64,000 nucleotides of DNA from Xiphias gladius (taxonomy: Eukaryota > Chordata > Actinopteri > Istiophoriformes > Xiphiidae), in assembly GCF_016859285.1 (NCBI RefSeq), contig NC_053419.1, forward strand, positions 13,791,501 to 13,855,500. The letters are read 5' to 3'. This document shows positions 50,874-63,799 of this stretch, one piece after another (within the stretch, counting starts at the first letter, position 1; the number at the start of each line of letters is the position of its first letter). The translations under genes and the position numbers were made by a program. A model generated the notes under the pieces. It did no database searches, had not been told where the DNA came from, and worked only from the letters and a program-made list of their open reading frames with translations.

Positions 50874-51573
50874 TCCATGCAGTCACGTCCACATTTGTTC
50901 AATGAAAATGTACCTAGTAAATATTTTTGAAAAATCTATATGGTAAAAATAAATAAATGTGACTTCAAAACATTTGATATGGGCCCAAACATGTAGTACA
51001 AATTCATCTATTAGTTTATTTATATTTCTAAAAAGTAAAATGTAGTACTCTTACAGTTAATATTTGAAAAAAAGACAAAATCTGGATAAAGACAGTTGTA
51101 TTGTTCAAACTGACAGATAAAGTAAAGCAAGTTGTACCAATGAATAGTATCCCAATTATTACTTCTTGAAGCAGTATCTAATGGCATTGAAAAGTATTAC
51201 AAAAGCTTGAGTTGAAATTCATTTGATTTTTTATAACCATTGTCATTACTGGCCATGAGGTTAAACAAAGGAAAGTCAAGAGTCTAAAACATTCATCTGA
51301 GGGCAACCTCAATAGTTTTCACTCAAGAAAACCATCACAGTATACATTTCCAGTATTTGTCATTGAGCATATAGTTTACCTATACAATGATCTAACCAGA
51401 GGGTAAAACCTACCGTATCCTAAATGTAAGTTACGAGTCAAACTACAGCTGGAAAACAGTTCTTTAACTGATCCCAGGATTACTACAAGTGAGGATTATG
51501 AGCCCTGCCAAAACTAAGCAGCTGAAAAGTGGTGTCTGACTCCTCACATAGCTAGAAGTCTCAGTTAATTGGT
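50874..51573 (-). other. kiaa2026: 3' UTR of kiaa2026
   Basis: AT-rich non-coding sequence between the stop codon and the furthest candidate poly(A) signal. No other feature seen. Confidence 0.5.
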
Positions 51574-54500
51574 TCACTTTGTGTCTGCCTGGGAAGGCTG
51601 TAAAGAGGAATCATGTGTGCGTAGTGCTCCAGTGGAACTGTTGGGGGGGACCACCAGTGCATCCAATGGTTTGGGATAGGCAGTCAGATCTGCTGGATTG
51701 ACCTGGCACTGAGCAGTGCTCAAAACAGCCCCATCAGGACTAATTAGTAGCTTGGATGCTACATTGGTATGAATACCTAAGGCTGAGGTCTGCAGAGAGT
51801 GCTTTCTAAGTGCTTGATTGGTCAGAATGACAGGTGGGTGGATGGTGTTGTTTGTCTTCAGTGATGTGATTGGTTGAGCTGGAGTGATTATTACAGTGCT
51901 GCTGGATGGATGTGCAGTCACCACAGGTGCTGATTCAAAGGTATTAACAGTGCTTCCAATTGGTGGAACCGTAGCAATGGGCAGCGTCTGCATCCTAGAC
52001 ACTGTGCTTACAATTGGTGGGACAGCCACTGTTGGCAATAGTTGTGTTCGTGTCCCAGCAAGCATTGGCTGCATGACTGCTGGCACCTCCTTTTTGATGG
52101 ACGTGTTGCCTAGACCCGTATGCAGTAAAGCCTGTGATAGAGCCTTGGAGGGTGCCGCAACTCTAACTGGTGTCTGCTGGGGCTGTACACCTGGGCCCAG
52201 GGTTGTCACTGAAACCACCTGCTGGGCGGGAAGAGAAGAATGCAATGGTGCGCCTGCTACCAGAGGAGCTGCATCTGAGGAGAGGAGTGTCGGAACTGGT
52301 ATGACAGGACTGGTCAGGGACATAGCTGATGGGTTGGGTAAAACAGGCAAGGAAGATAGAGGTGCTGACAATCTGGGCAAAGGGTGTGCTACTGTAGGCA
52401 AAATGTTGGATGAACATTCAGCTTGAGTGGGTGTATCTGCAGCTAACCTGATTGCAGCCAGTGCTGATCCAAAAGCAGGGGCACTGGTTACCACTGGGGA
52501 AAGTAGCGCTGGCACACTGTCTAACCTTGGTGGGGATGAGACCAGAGTAGGTGTACCTACAGTAGGTGATGCAAAGTGACCAGCGTGCGCAGCTGGCAAT
52601 CTTGGCAGAGCAGACACTACATTTGTTTTACTGGGCAAAAACGTTGAGCCTGGGCCAGGTGTTCCTGTTAAATGGACTGGCGTGGCATTGGGAGTGGTTG
52701 CTAGCAACGATGGACCAAGAGCAGGTGTGCATGCTACAAAAGGAGAACTTGAAGCTGGTACACCAGACAGCCTGGCTGCGGCCTGGGGTAAAACTGGTGC
52801 TTCAGGGGCTACAGTGGAATGGCTTGCCCCTTGGGGAGGTACTGATGCTCCAGTGCTGGTAGCGTTGGCAGTAGGCACTTGTTGTGGTGCAGGGCTAGAG
52901 ATTATAAGGACATGACTGCCTGGACCCAAACCCTGGGGAGGGACTACAAAGCGTGCACTGTTAAGAATGATCTGTGTGCCAGCAGCAAGGGGCGTAGAGG
53001 TGTTGATGACTATCCTCTGCTGGATTGTGCCGGTAGTAGAGGTGGTGAATTGGGTACTGGTGGTTGGTGCCAAGGAGATGGGTGCATGTGTTTTATTGAG
53101 AGGAAGTTTAGAGGATGACAAAAAAGAAGTGGTTTCCTCACTACTGCCAATTTGGAAATTTGAGTGCTGACACACAAGGGCAGGTGTGGAGGTTTGGGCT
53201 GGGCTACTCTGCACGGTAGTGGTTACCTGAGCAGGAGAGTTGCTGGACGGTCCACTTGCACGTATACTGAGGTCCTTCTTGATCCTGTTTCCATCAGGCA
53301 GAGTAGCAGCAATTGATGTTGATGTGGACAAGCCTGTTTGGGAGATCATGGTGAAGGAAGGGATACCCTGGAGTTGAGAGCTGGTGGCTTGAGAACAATG
53401 AGAAGCAAGCTGGACAGAACAGGTTGTGATGGTATTTGAACTTGTGACCGGGACCAGTTCAGAGGTGGTGGCTGCTGAATAGCCTGTATCTGTGATAGAC
53501 AGTGGTGTGCTCTTGGAAGAAGAGCCTGACAGGACACCAATGGTCTGTCCAATGGTTGATGTCTTCCCTGACAACTGGATTTGAACCCCTGGAGACACAT
53601 AAGAAAAATATTTTATTCAATAGCTCAATGTTGATAATGGGGATGCATTTGGAGTATGACTATTACTACTTTAATACAATATTTAAATGTGGGATGGGTT
53701 CTTTACTCTATTAAAGGTAACAGTGTCCTGAAACAAGTGTATTGTTTGCGCTGCTTTCCTCCCCTCTGATGGTCAAGGCCCTGCAGCATTACTTGTCTTT
53801 CATGTTTACAAACTGTCTACCTTATCAAAGCATCATTTGTAAAACTGACACAATCAGTGAGCTAATAGTCTTCTATTTTTCTAATTGAATCCTTGTTTTA
53901 TTTAGTTTTTCCTGCACTTAATAGTTAGGAACAAGACCCACACGGGCTGCACAAACTTTACACCCAATGTGCACCAAAAAAAAAAAAAAAAAAAAAAACG
54001 TGCATGAAAAAAAAAGATTTTTTTCATGAGCTTAAAGGCTGACACAGATTATGGCTTATTATTTATAGCTTGATGTATTACACTAATATATTTCTTAATT
54101 TACTTTTATGCCAACATTGGATACTGCAGCATTTAAAAAACATCTCCACATTTCTCCAACAACATTATGAAATCTACATGTACGAATGAATTATATCCCT
54201 ATGTTGCCAAACTTACAGACTGAATCAAAACACAAGATACAGCAGACATTGTGAGAATTCTTGTAAAAGATCACATCAAACAAACCCACCTGAGGGCAGA
54301 CTGATGTTCTTGACCTTGGACAATGCTTCTGAGTTGCCACTGCTAATAGGTTGGCCTGGGGTTAAGCCCATCTTTAGAGTCTGACTTGATAATGAACTGG
54401 GCAGCAGCTGTCCACCAGCCCCTTTTGCTATCGCCTGCTTTGGAATGCTTCCCATGAAGGTGGTGGAGGATGTCGCTGTGGGCTGGCTAATGAACATGAC

Positions 54501-57500
54501 TCTTGAGCTAGGAAGTGATTTTGTGGGACAGGGTGTTTCTTTTGATAAGGCTACATTTGAGGTGGAGGAAGAAGAGGGAGTAACCAGAATGAATTTAGTG
54601 ACTTGGGAGCTCTCATCTGTACTGACCCTTTTCACACCAGTCTTGCTGATGACCTCAGCTTGTGTGAAAACTTGGGGAACACAAGAACTACTCAGTGATG
54701 GGACAACAACAGTGTTTTTTACAAATGAAGCTTGGAAATGAGAACCAGCAGCTGCTGTCTGCACAAGCTGGCCAATCTTTGCAACAGTAGAACAAGTTGA
54801 GGTGTTGGAGCCTTGACTTAAAGCAACAGCAGTGCCTGCAGTCTGGCTTCCTAGGCCTGTAACAGGAATGCTACCAGTGCCTGCTTTGTGCATGGGGGTT
54901 GTGACCACAGAAGGGGACTTCAATACAGAAGGAACCTGCTTCTGTGGTTGGGCCATTGAGATACTAGTCATCGCTGGGACGGTGCAAGGGGCCGTCTGAG
55001 AGGGAGCAGAAGGAGTAAAAGTTGGCGACGTCTGAGATACAAGAAAGGCTTTAAACTGAGGTGAGATGGTGATGACTGGACTGGTGGTCAAAGAACCAAG
55101 CGCACTGTGGTCTGAGGATGTCTGAACTTTCACAATGCCTGTGTTGCCTCCTCTAGTTGTCACCAGGATGGACTGTGAGTCACGGATACACACGGTCTTA
55201 AGCTCCTGCTTAGGGTCTGTAGATTTAATAGGCTCAGTAGAAACTGCACTGGAAGGAGTTGTGATAGGTGAGGGGTTTAGCATGACACCTTGTGGTGTGC
55301 TAGCTTGGGGAATAGAGACTTGTGCCGCCGTGAATCCTGCTGTGTTTAGGGTCCCCTGTTGCTGACGAGGGGAAACAGAAGGAGAAGGGGTCCTCACTGT
55401 CCTGGCATCTTTTAGGGGAGCCACTTGCTGAACTGGGATTCTGTTTTCCGGAATGGTGAACCCAGGCACATTGGTGGACATACATAAGGGGCTGGCCACT
55501 TTAGAAACTGGGACCTGAATGGCCTTCAATTGTTGTTGATGTAAAGAAGAAGCCGTTTCTTCAGTTTTGTGAATAAGAAGGTTAGAAGGCAGAATCATCA
55601 CTTGCTGCACGACCTTCTCCCCAGTGTTCTGGTTCATGACAGGATGAACAGAGATCTTGACTGGGCTACTGCTGTCTTTGCTTACAAGGTGACCCAGCCT
55701 CTCAGGTACCTTGTACACCACTTGGACAGGACTTTTTGGTACAGTCTGGGTTGGTTTGGCCTGTGGTGATTTAATAGGAGCTGCCGTCACTGTGGCCATC
55801 CCTGGCTGTCTATGTACTTGTGTCTGTTGTAGTCCTTGTGCCTGCATTTGTTGTGAGTTCTGCTGGGAACTGGATGGAGAAGAATGTGCTTTTGAAAGTT
55901 TTGTGGTAGCCACTGCAGAGGTAGGAAGGGAGACCAAACACCCTTTGCTCTGTCTATCTATGTCGTTGACCCCTGGGCAATCAGCAGGCCGTTTCATTAA
56001 GGTCACTTTGTTTCCCACACTCTTAGCCAGCAGGGTGGGAATGGGCGTGTAGCCCTTAGGTAGTCCAGTGGTGGGGTGGAGGATGGTGGGTCTGGGTGAC
56101 AGTGAAGTCTGGGCTGGCAACCCTGCTGCCCATGCTGGGTTTGAGTCCCTTGATTGATTTGATGGGATCAGTTCAGATCTAGACTGTGGCCCAGAGTCAG
56201 CAGTAGAAGTAATGTTACTGCTACCAGTCTGAACTCTTGGCAGCAGACTGACGCCTTTCTCTGTGCTGGCCAGAGGGTGTTTTAGGTGGACGGGAGGTAC
56301 ACAGGTCACCATTCTTTCCCTTGAAGAGTCAGCCACAAACTCCTTGGTGCTTGCTGAGAACATAAAAAAAGATGTCTTTAAGGCTGCGTGGATCAAGCCA
56401 TCTACACAGGTTCAACAAACAGGTAGTGACATTCCTTTTATATCCTCTAGGACAGTTAAATAAGATCAGATATGTGTCACTTAACTGCACAGCGGCCTTT
56501 AGAACAAGGAAAACACAATTTGAATCTTTATCATTACATTGCAGTAACCAAAATTCAAATATTAGATTCTAATTTAATTACTTTACCTCCACTCCAAAGA
56601 CCTCTGGGTACTATATGTTCCAGGTCTTCCTCTTCTGATCTTCTATAATGATCTGTGAGCGAAAAAACATCCTTCCCTAAACCCCTCTCTTCATCTTCAT
56701 CTGATGATGATGATGATGAAATACACTCCTCACGCACAAAGTTTTTGTACTCTGGGTGCTTCTTGAAATCATCAAATTCCTTCTTCAAACGGACCCTTAT
56801 ACAGAAGCAAAAGAAGAAATAATAGAGCAGATATTTCTTACTAGTCCAGCAATGATGATATAATATAGAGGGCAGTTAAATCAATGTTGTGGTTATTACG
56901 ATGTGTGCCCACACTGAACAAGCTAACAAACTAAACATTATGATAAAAAATAATATTTATGAAAGTTTGATCCAATCATCATTTAAATGATGATCAACTG
57001 AGTTGTACCTGTTCCTTTGGTAGGCCTTGAGTAGTTTGGGTTCCCAGGGTGAAAGCTCATTCAGTAGTCTGATTAGAGTGCTGTGGAGGTCTTTCACAGC
57101 TTCTCTCCTATAATACCATCGGCCCTGTCAGTCCAAACATGTATAAGAAACCTTAGTCAAGTCACCACATTAAGTTGTCTTGACAGAATTATGAGTACCA
57201 CCTACCAGTCTCTTTTTGGTGCTTTCCAAGTCATCAAGCTCATCTTCTGTCCTACTGATCAGCTCTCGCAACTCTTCAAGACTGGTGCATACCAACTACA
57301 GATGAGAAATAAAAAACTGAGTAAGAACATCCTAATTAAGAAAGAAAAACAAAAAATAAAAGAATGGTGAGGCTTAAATCAAGACTTCAAAATGGCTATA
57401 GAATTAGTATTTGTTTAATTTTATTATTAAATTAATACTCAATCAATAAGGTTTTTAAAAATACACTGCTATAAAAATGAGTGTATATTTTATGGTGAGT

Positions 57501-60500
57501 GGGACTACCTTAAATGATGGTTCAACTGGAGGTTCATCTTTAATTTTCTTTGTAGATTCAATTTTTTTCCCTGTCAACAAGATTACAGATACAGTCACTG
57601 AACCAACAAGTTATTATTGAAAAAAAAAAACTGAAAAATTAAGAAAATGTAGAAACTATCCCATACGGCAATGAATGCACACTCACAAATTTGATGCAAT
57701 ACCAAATGGAATGACTAGACTTACTTAAATATTGAGCTTTTTCTCACCTGTTTTATGTTTTTTCTTCTTGTCTTTTCTCTCGATTGTTGTGGCAACTCTA
57801 CGCGCTGCAGACTTGGCAGCCTCAGCTGGGGACAGCCTCATCCCGTCCATGTGCTGCAGCTGCTTGTGCTCTCCTTTTACCCTCGGCAGCTGTTCCCTCC
57901 CTCGCTTTTTCTTCCGCTTTTTTTTTTTAGTCCAGATTTTGTCATTCACTCTCTCTTCACTTGAGTTTTGAGTGCTCTCAGAAGACAGCTGTGTTGCTAG
58001 CCCTGATGCGCCACAGCAGCAGTCACGCCCTTCAGATTTAACATTACTAGATTTGCTTTTACAACATTCCAAACAGGAAGATCTTTGGTGTCCCTGACTG
58101 GGACTTTCACCCTCCATTTTGATCCCCACTGGCTTGGTTGGGGAGGCCAGATTAACTGAGCGAGCAGGGGACCTGCCTGTGTAGCTGTGCTCCCCTACAC
58201 TCAGACAGGGCTCCTGTGTCTCTGCTTTAATGGTGCGTACTGAGGACAAAGAAAAAACCTGCTCCTGTTTTAATGTGAGTCTCTTGGATTTATGTTCCAA
58301 CTCTACAGTCTCTTCCTTAAAAGTCATTTTCATACCACTTCTTTCAGTAGCAGTAGTGTGTGAAAGGGATAATGAGTTAGTGTGTATTTTTAAGTCCAAT
58401 TTAGATTCTTCACAGGAGTTTCCATCAGAGGACCCCGATTCAGACGCCTCCTCCTTCTTCAGTGACCATGATTTAAACCTTTTTTCATCATCCTCTCCAT
58501 CCCCATTTTCCCTTTTGAAAACCCCAAGTGTCTCTGCTTTCCCCTTTCCAAAATCATCAAAATCGCCTGTGTCCATGGAGCCTTCATAACACTCCCTGTC
58601 AATTTTTTCCCCCTCAGCCTTCATCCCATCTGACTCATCACCCTCTGTCCCTGGCTCTATTTCAACCCTTTTGACCCATACAGAAGGGAAAGGGAAAGCT
58701 GGGGGTATGCTGGGGCTCTGACAGTAGATCCTCAAGTCTGCCCCACAGAAATGTGGGAAATGTATATAGGCATTCTCCTTGCTGTCATAGCCCAAAATAG
58801 ACTCCCTACATTCGTGGATGGGCTGGGCCAGCACAGCATCCTGCACACCCTTCTGTGTCTCATACACATGGTCACACAGCCCCTTCAGAAGCCATACTCG
58901 CTGGTAGAAGGGCAGCAAGTGAAAAGGTTTCTCCTCTAAAGGACTCACCTCCCCAAGGGTGTTGAAAAATTGGTGGCAGAGTCCCAGCTGCTCAGCCCGA
59001 CCTGGCTGATCATGGGAGGCACCAACAACTCGATACCAGCCCATGACCCGCTGCCTGAGCTCTGACTCCCAGCGACGGTAAGGCAGTGCAGGCCGGCGAT
59101 GCAGAGTGGCCCTCCGCTGGGGTGGGGACAGTAGGGAAGACATGATTTTGGAGAGCAGGAGGCTGCAACGGGGCATCAGCAAACAACGCTCCAGCTCAAA
59201 AAATACAATCTCTGGGAGGTTAAGAGCAGTCTGAGCAAGGCAGAGGAAATGCCCTATGGCAGGGAGTTCCCACAGTGTATCCACAGTGTGAGGAGAAGCC
59301 TGTGAAAGCAAAGTCTGCTCCCACTCTTCCACCTCTTTGGCTGACATTTCCTCTGCCTCTTTCTTCTCAAGCTCACGTTGCCTGAAAAGTCAGGAAACAT
59401 ATATAGATTGTTGGTTGGTTTACTTTTCAAAAAAAAAAAAAAAAAAGTATATGAAATAATAATAATAATAATATTTTCCCATTAAAAAAAAAAATCACTT
59501 ATCTTCTCTCTTAAAAATTCACTCACCTCTTCTCTTCCTTGGCCCTCTGTTGCTCTTCTAGCCGTAAGGTCTGGACCATGATAGACTCATGCCCACCAAC
59601 AGTGATAGTAGCCAGGCTTCGAGGTGCCAGTCTCCTCCTCGTGGAGGTGCCCCCTGATCCCCGTTCCTCCTCTGTACCAAAACGTCCTTTAGAAGTCACT
59701 GCCAAAGTTGTCTTCTCTCGCAGCATCCTCGTTTGACAGATGAAGAGGAAAAACAGATATTTCAATACGATTAAAGTTGCTTGATGTTAGCTTTAAGGAA
59801 TCTTGGAAGTAACTAAATTACTGGAGTAATCCATGTAACGGAGTAAATGTTTGATCAATAATAGGATAATATATGCTGCTGAACACACTCCCATTCTCTC
59901 ATTAACAATAATAATAATAATAGTTAATAAACATGCTATGGACACTTTATATTTATGCAATGTCAAAATACTGGCTGGCAATAAAGTTATTCTTCTACTC
60001 TGTTTCAAAAACTAAATCTACTAAATATTTTTGAGCTAATAACCTTGGCAGACAAACTTTTGTTGCCCACGTTAACTTCTGATGCACATGACATAGAAAA
60101 CACCATTTGAGCCCTCTATAATTGCAGCCGTGTAATGGTTTTGAACATTTCACAGCTAAGCAATGTGTTCAACAATGTATTTCCATTATGTTTACCTGGA
60201 CAACAATGTAAGCTTCTGCTCCAGCATGATTTCCAGCTTTTGAGCCTGTTTGGAGATCCAGTGGTCCACCCCATGGTAGCGATAACAGTTCTCTAACATC
60301 AGCCTGAAGTCTGCAACGAACTCTGTTATGGTCTCATACTCTTGGTTAATGAACTTTTCTTCCATCCTCCGCAAGCACATTGACTGCCGGAGCTGTGCCT
60401 GACCCCGGCCCCGGACCCCTCCAATACCATGCTGTGTCTCTTGGTGGCCAATGGGATGGAGGAATGGGCTAGTGAATCCTTTGTGCTTGTCCAACAGAAA

Positions 60501-60917
60501 ACCAGTGAATATTCTATAAGCTTGCTGGACTTCATAGTTCATATCCTCCTCAAAGCTATTGCTGTTGGTGGAAATGCAGACCTCAGGCAGAGAGAGGTCA
60601 CTGTTAGAAAACTCTGACATGTCATCATTGCTTAGAGCAAGGTGGTCGCCCTCAGCAGTAACATCTCCACTGTCGCAAGGACAGTGTAAAGCTACCATAG
60701 TCTCAACATCACAGGTGCCGTTGCTGAGCCCATCCTCTGTTATTACCAGGTCAGTGTCTCCAGTGCTGCTGCCCACCACTTTGGATTGTGAAGACATGAT
60801 GTCACAGCTGGGCTGCTGTGGTGCTGAGTCTTGGTCAGTCACAGTCAAGCCTCGGCTGTGGCACAGTGGTTGGCTACAAGCTGCTGTGATTTGGTCTGAC
60901 ATACCCTCCCGATCCAT
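51574..60917 (-). CDS. kiaa2026: KIAA2026 orthologue, large nuclear protein with atypical bromodomain (complete, 9 coding exons)
   Basis: Exons 51574-53588, 54290-56353, 56587-56795, 57009-57124, 57206-57295, 57509-57570, 57748-59381, 59527-59727 and 60196-60917 join in frame to 7113 nt, 2370 aa (human about 2100). Residues 1-115 are acidic/Ser-rich. About 116-235 is a bromodomain-like fold (YEVQQAYRIFTGFLLDKH ... EYETITEFVADFRLMLENC). Then come a charged linker (LREKTTLAV), a helical region resembling DDT/WHIM-type modules of chromatin remodellers (LPAIGHFLCLAQTALNLPE), basic KKKRKKKRGR-type stretches, a short coiled coil (LEELRELISRTEDEL) and a Ser/acidic patch. A low-complexity Ser/Thr/Pro/Val/Gln tail of about 1350 residues is coded almost wholly by two 2-kb exons. 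Next to mlana, as in human 9p24. The molecular function is not established; a chromatin role is inferred from the domains. The usual acetyl-lysine-binding Asn of the bromodomain is His here. Confidence 0.9.
53975..53998. repeat. Poly-A tract in a kiaa2026 intron
   Basis: About 22 A residues in the intron between the two giant exons. It could be the tail of a decayed retrotransposed sequence, but no body is recognisable. Confidence 0.8.
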
Positions 60918-61478
60918 GGTGCAGGCACCTGAAATGGGTAACAGGTGTCACCTATGGTGAATTTTGATGTTGCAAGCAAAACTCTGACTCAAGACAAGGG
61001 GAAACACAAGGGGAAACTATAACAAGACAAATAAACTTAGCTTACTAAGCATTTGTATTGCAAGGTCCAAAAGAAATGGAGTGTTCATATTTAACATACC
61101 TGAGATCAGTAGGCTGATATTATAATACCTGTCATGGCAGGTGCTCACATTATTACAGCTACATGACGAAACACTAGGATGTTTCAATCGTATAATTGCG
61201 TCCAAATTACTAGCAGCTGAACTTACTTTATCTACCTCCCTGATCTTTACAAACTTTCCCTTTTCCCTGGATCAATTACTAGCTAGCTTGAAGTTAACTA
61301 GCTAATAGCGAGCTAGCCACTAACGGTAGTTAAAATAATAAGTAAACAAAGTTTGTTCTGCGTGCTCATAGAGAGATCCGCTGTGCACTCTCTTATCACG
61401 TCTGTCTCCCGATCACGTGCAAAATAAGACCAAAACAAACTGACCAGAGGCAGAGCTTGGTTGGTTAAACAACATACC
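60918..61478 (-). other. kiaa2026: kiaa2026 5' UTR end and intron 1
   Basis: In minus sense an acceptor CCCATTTCAG near 60929 precedes 11 bases of UTR and the ATG at 60915-60917. The intron runs to a donor GTATGTT near 61472-61478. It has no coding content, and a TAGC-type motif cluster lies at 61268-61320. Confidence 0.55.
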
Positions 61479-61640
61479 TCGACGTTTTCAGTGCAGCTCC
61501 AGACACGCATCAGGCAAGACAGCTTGAAGCAAGCTTAGCAACCACGACAGCTTGCTAGCTGGGTTAGCCTGCTATTGTCTCCAAACTGCGGCCTGCAATT
61601 GCTGCGTTCGCTGTCCATCGTGAAAATTTTGTAGCAACTG
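61479..61640 (-). promoter_or_regulatory. kiaa2026: kiaa2026 non-coding first exon and promoter
   Basis: In minus sense, sequence ending ACTGAAAACGTCGAG meets a consensus donor GTATGT. Upstream (61500-62040) the DNA is CpG-containing and has repeated TAGC-type motifs, with no TATA box. The 5' limit is inferred. Confidence 0.5.
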
Positions 61641-63235
61641 GATGTCCAGCAGATAAAAAGTTATGCAGGCATCTCATGTCGTGAGCGCACGGAGTGATGT
61701 CAGTGACAGCAAGAGGGCTAAAGGAGCATTAGCCGGAGTAACACTAGCTGATTGTCCGACAATGCACAACAGTTCATTATCACTAGCCATCCAGCTAACC
61801 AGCTAGGTTTGCAAGTTGACATATACTTTATGACACTTTAAAATTGCTAGGTTTACTTTAAAGACAAATTTGCACCAAGTGCCAGATATCTTCTGAACCT
61901 TGTAGGGTTACAAAAGGCTAGTAACCGACTACTCTGGCTTGTCCGAAGACTACTGAACCGTCCACTTCACTTCCACCCTGCGTGCGCCCGATGCAAATGT
62001 GCGCAGCCTGACGTAGCCAGCTGCTCGCGTCCCACATCAAATTGTTATTTTGGTTTTGGGGGTAATGCTGACACAACCTCACTTTAGCTACACTTTATTG
62101 GTCACTTATTGGAATGAAGTCACCCTTTTGTCACTGAAAGAGGAGCATCTCGAGGCAGCTGTCATTCAAAAAATGAGGGGGGGTGTGCACGTAATCGATA
62201 AGACTACTATGTGCGCAACGAATCAACAGCACCAATCTGTTTAGACATTCATTCATAAGTCAAGCGCTCAAGTGTCTTTCATTGAGACCCAGAAAACACA
62301 AGCGGGCCCTGCTCCGTGCACGGTGTAAACTTGAGCTGCACACGTGTCTCACTTTTAACCGCTAGATGTCGCCAGTCACTAATGAACTACAGACAGGTGA
62401 GCGTCTTCCCATCTATGGTGGATGAGCGGGTAGGGGGAGCAGCATGGTTTTTTTTTTGTTTTCTTTTTTTGCCCGTTATTTAGCCTCTCGGGAAGCCCTT
62501 AACCAGAGTCTGCTTAACTAAACCCAAGAAAGCTCCACCACATGGCTCCTCTGGTTATGGCCACATTTGGGGCAAGTATGTGTCAGTCCGAGTGCCGGGA
62601 GTCAGGGTTCGTAAACCGGAGAGATTTGACCGACTGACAGACTGTAATCAGGGCACTAGTCCCAGTAGATTGTCTTTGCACCATTATATGGAGGTCTACG
62701 CTTCTGTCGGTACAGGTGGGGATGCAGAGGGATTAGAGTTGTTTACCGCCAGACCAATGTGTGTTAAAACGGCGTCCCTGCACACATTTAGCACTGTCCC
62801 TTGTTTTATTACATCTGTCACGTCTCTTAGCAAAGGACAGAACATGCAGCATCAGGAAACACCGAGCAGACGTATTATTCTCATATAGGCCTACTGCCTT
62901 GCTATAGACTTGCCCGTGGCACATCGAGGAGGTCTCCAGCTGGGACGGTTGTTAATTAAGCAATTCTGCCACGAGAGGCCTTTGCTTTACAGTGATTTGA
63001 GTTCAGCTAAAAGGTATTGTCAGGCAAAGGTTTTTTTTTTTTTTTTCATTCCAATAGAGGCTTTCTTTTTTTTTTTGATAAACAATGATGAAAAAGTTCC
63101 TGGCGTGCATTGTAGCGGTGTGCAAAAATGCCTTGAGGGACACAGACAGAGCCAGGCCCGTAATATAGTTCTCTAGGGGGAGTTTTAAAGTGGCTTCTTC
63201 TGTATGTTTTGGGAATGACAGATTTTGAGGCAATG

Positions 63236-63237
<2 letters not shown>

Positions 63238-63278
<41 letters not shown>
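63238..63278. repeat. (CA)n microsatellite
   Basis: About 20 CA units. It produces Val-Cys repeat frames on the other strand that are not genes. Confidence 0.95.
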
Positions 63279-63281
<3 letters not shown>

Positions 63282-63799
63282 TTATGCTGTTTAAAATTTG
63301 ATTGATTTGCCTTTTGATTTGCAATTTGAAATATATATATATATGATTCCTCATTATGTCACTGTGGTAGCAATATAATATGGATTATCTCATGACAAAA
63401 CGCTCATCTTGGACACTGCTTTTCATTAATGAAGGAACACTGCCCCATCATGAAATGTATAAAATTAAAGATTTTGTATACTCTTCAGTCCAGTCAAGCC
63501 ATACAAAAAGGAATTTTGTGTTAAGGCAGATGCGATTCAAAGGGCTTTGCATAAGGCCATGAAATAAATGACAACATTCAAAACCACAAAATAAACTGTA
63601 GTTAGACAAGAAATACCGTTTCAGTGCAGCAGTAAGTTGTACCAATACAAAAATAAAAATACCTTGCAGAAATTAATAAATCAAAGGCACAAGATAATAG
63701 GAATGGTTTTAATTTTAATTTGAAAGTGACTAAGGTTTGGGCACACTGAAAATAGTCAAGACGTTGGTTTCATCTGTGTGCAGCATAGAAGCTAAAAGC

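Noticed and set aside
51884-52915. Plus-strand frames antisense to the KIAA2026 tail exons
   Set aside because: Low-complexity coding on the minus strand leaves the opposite frames open by chance. The minus frame is continuous and splices correctly.
54445-56052. Plus-strand frames antisense to the other large KIAA2026 exon
   Set aside because: Same reason: shadows of the 2-kb minus-strand coding exon.
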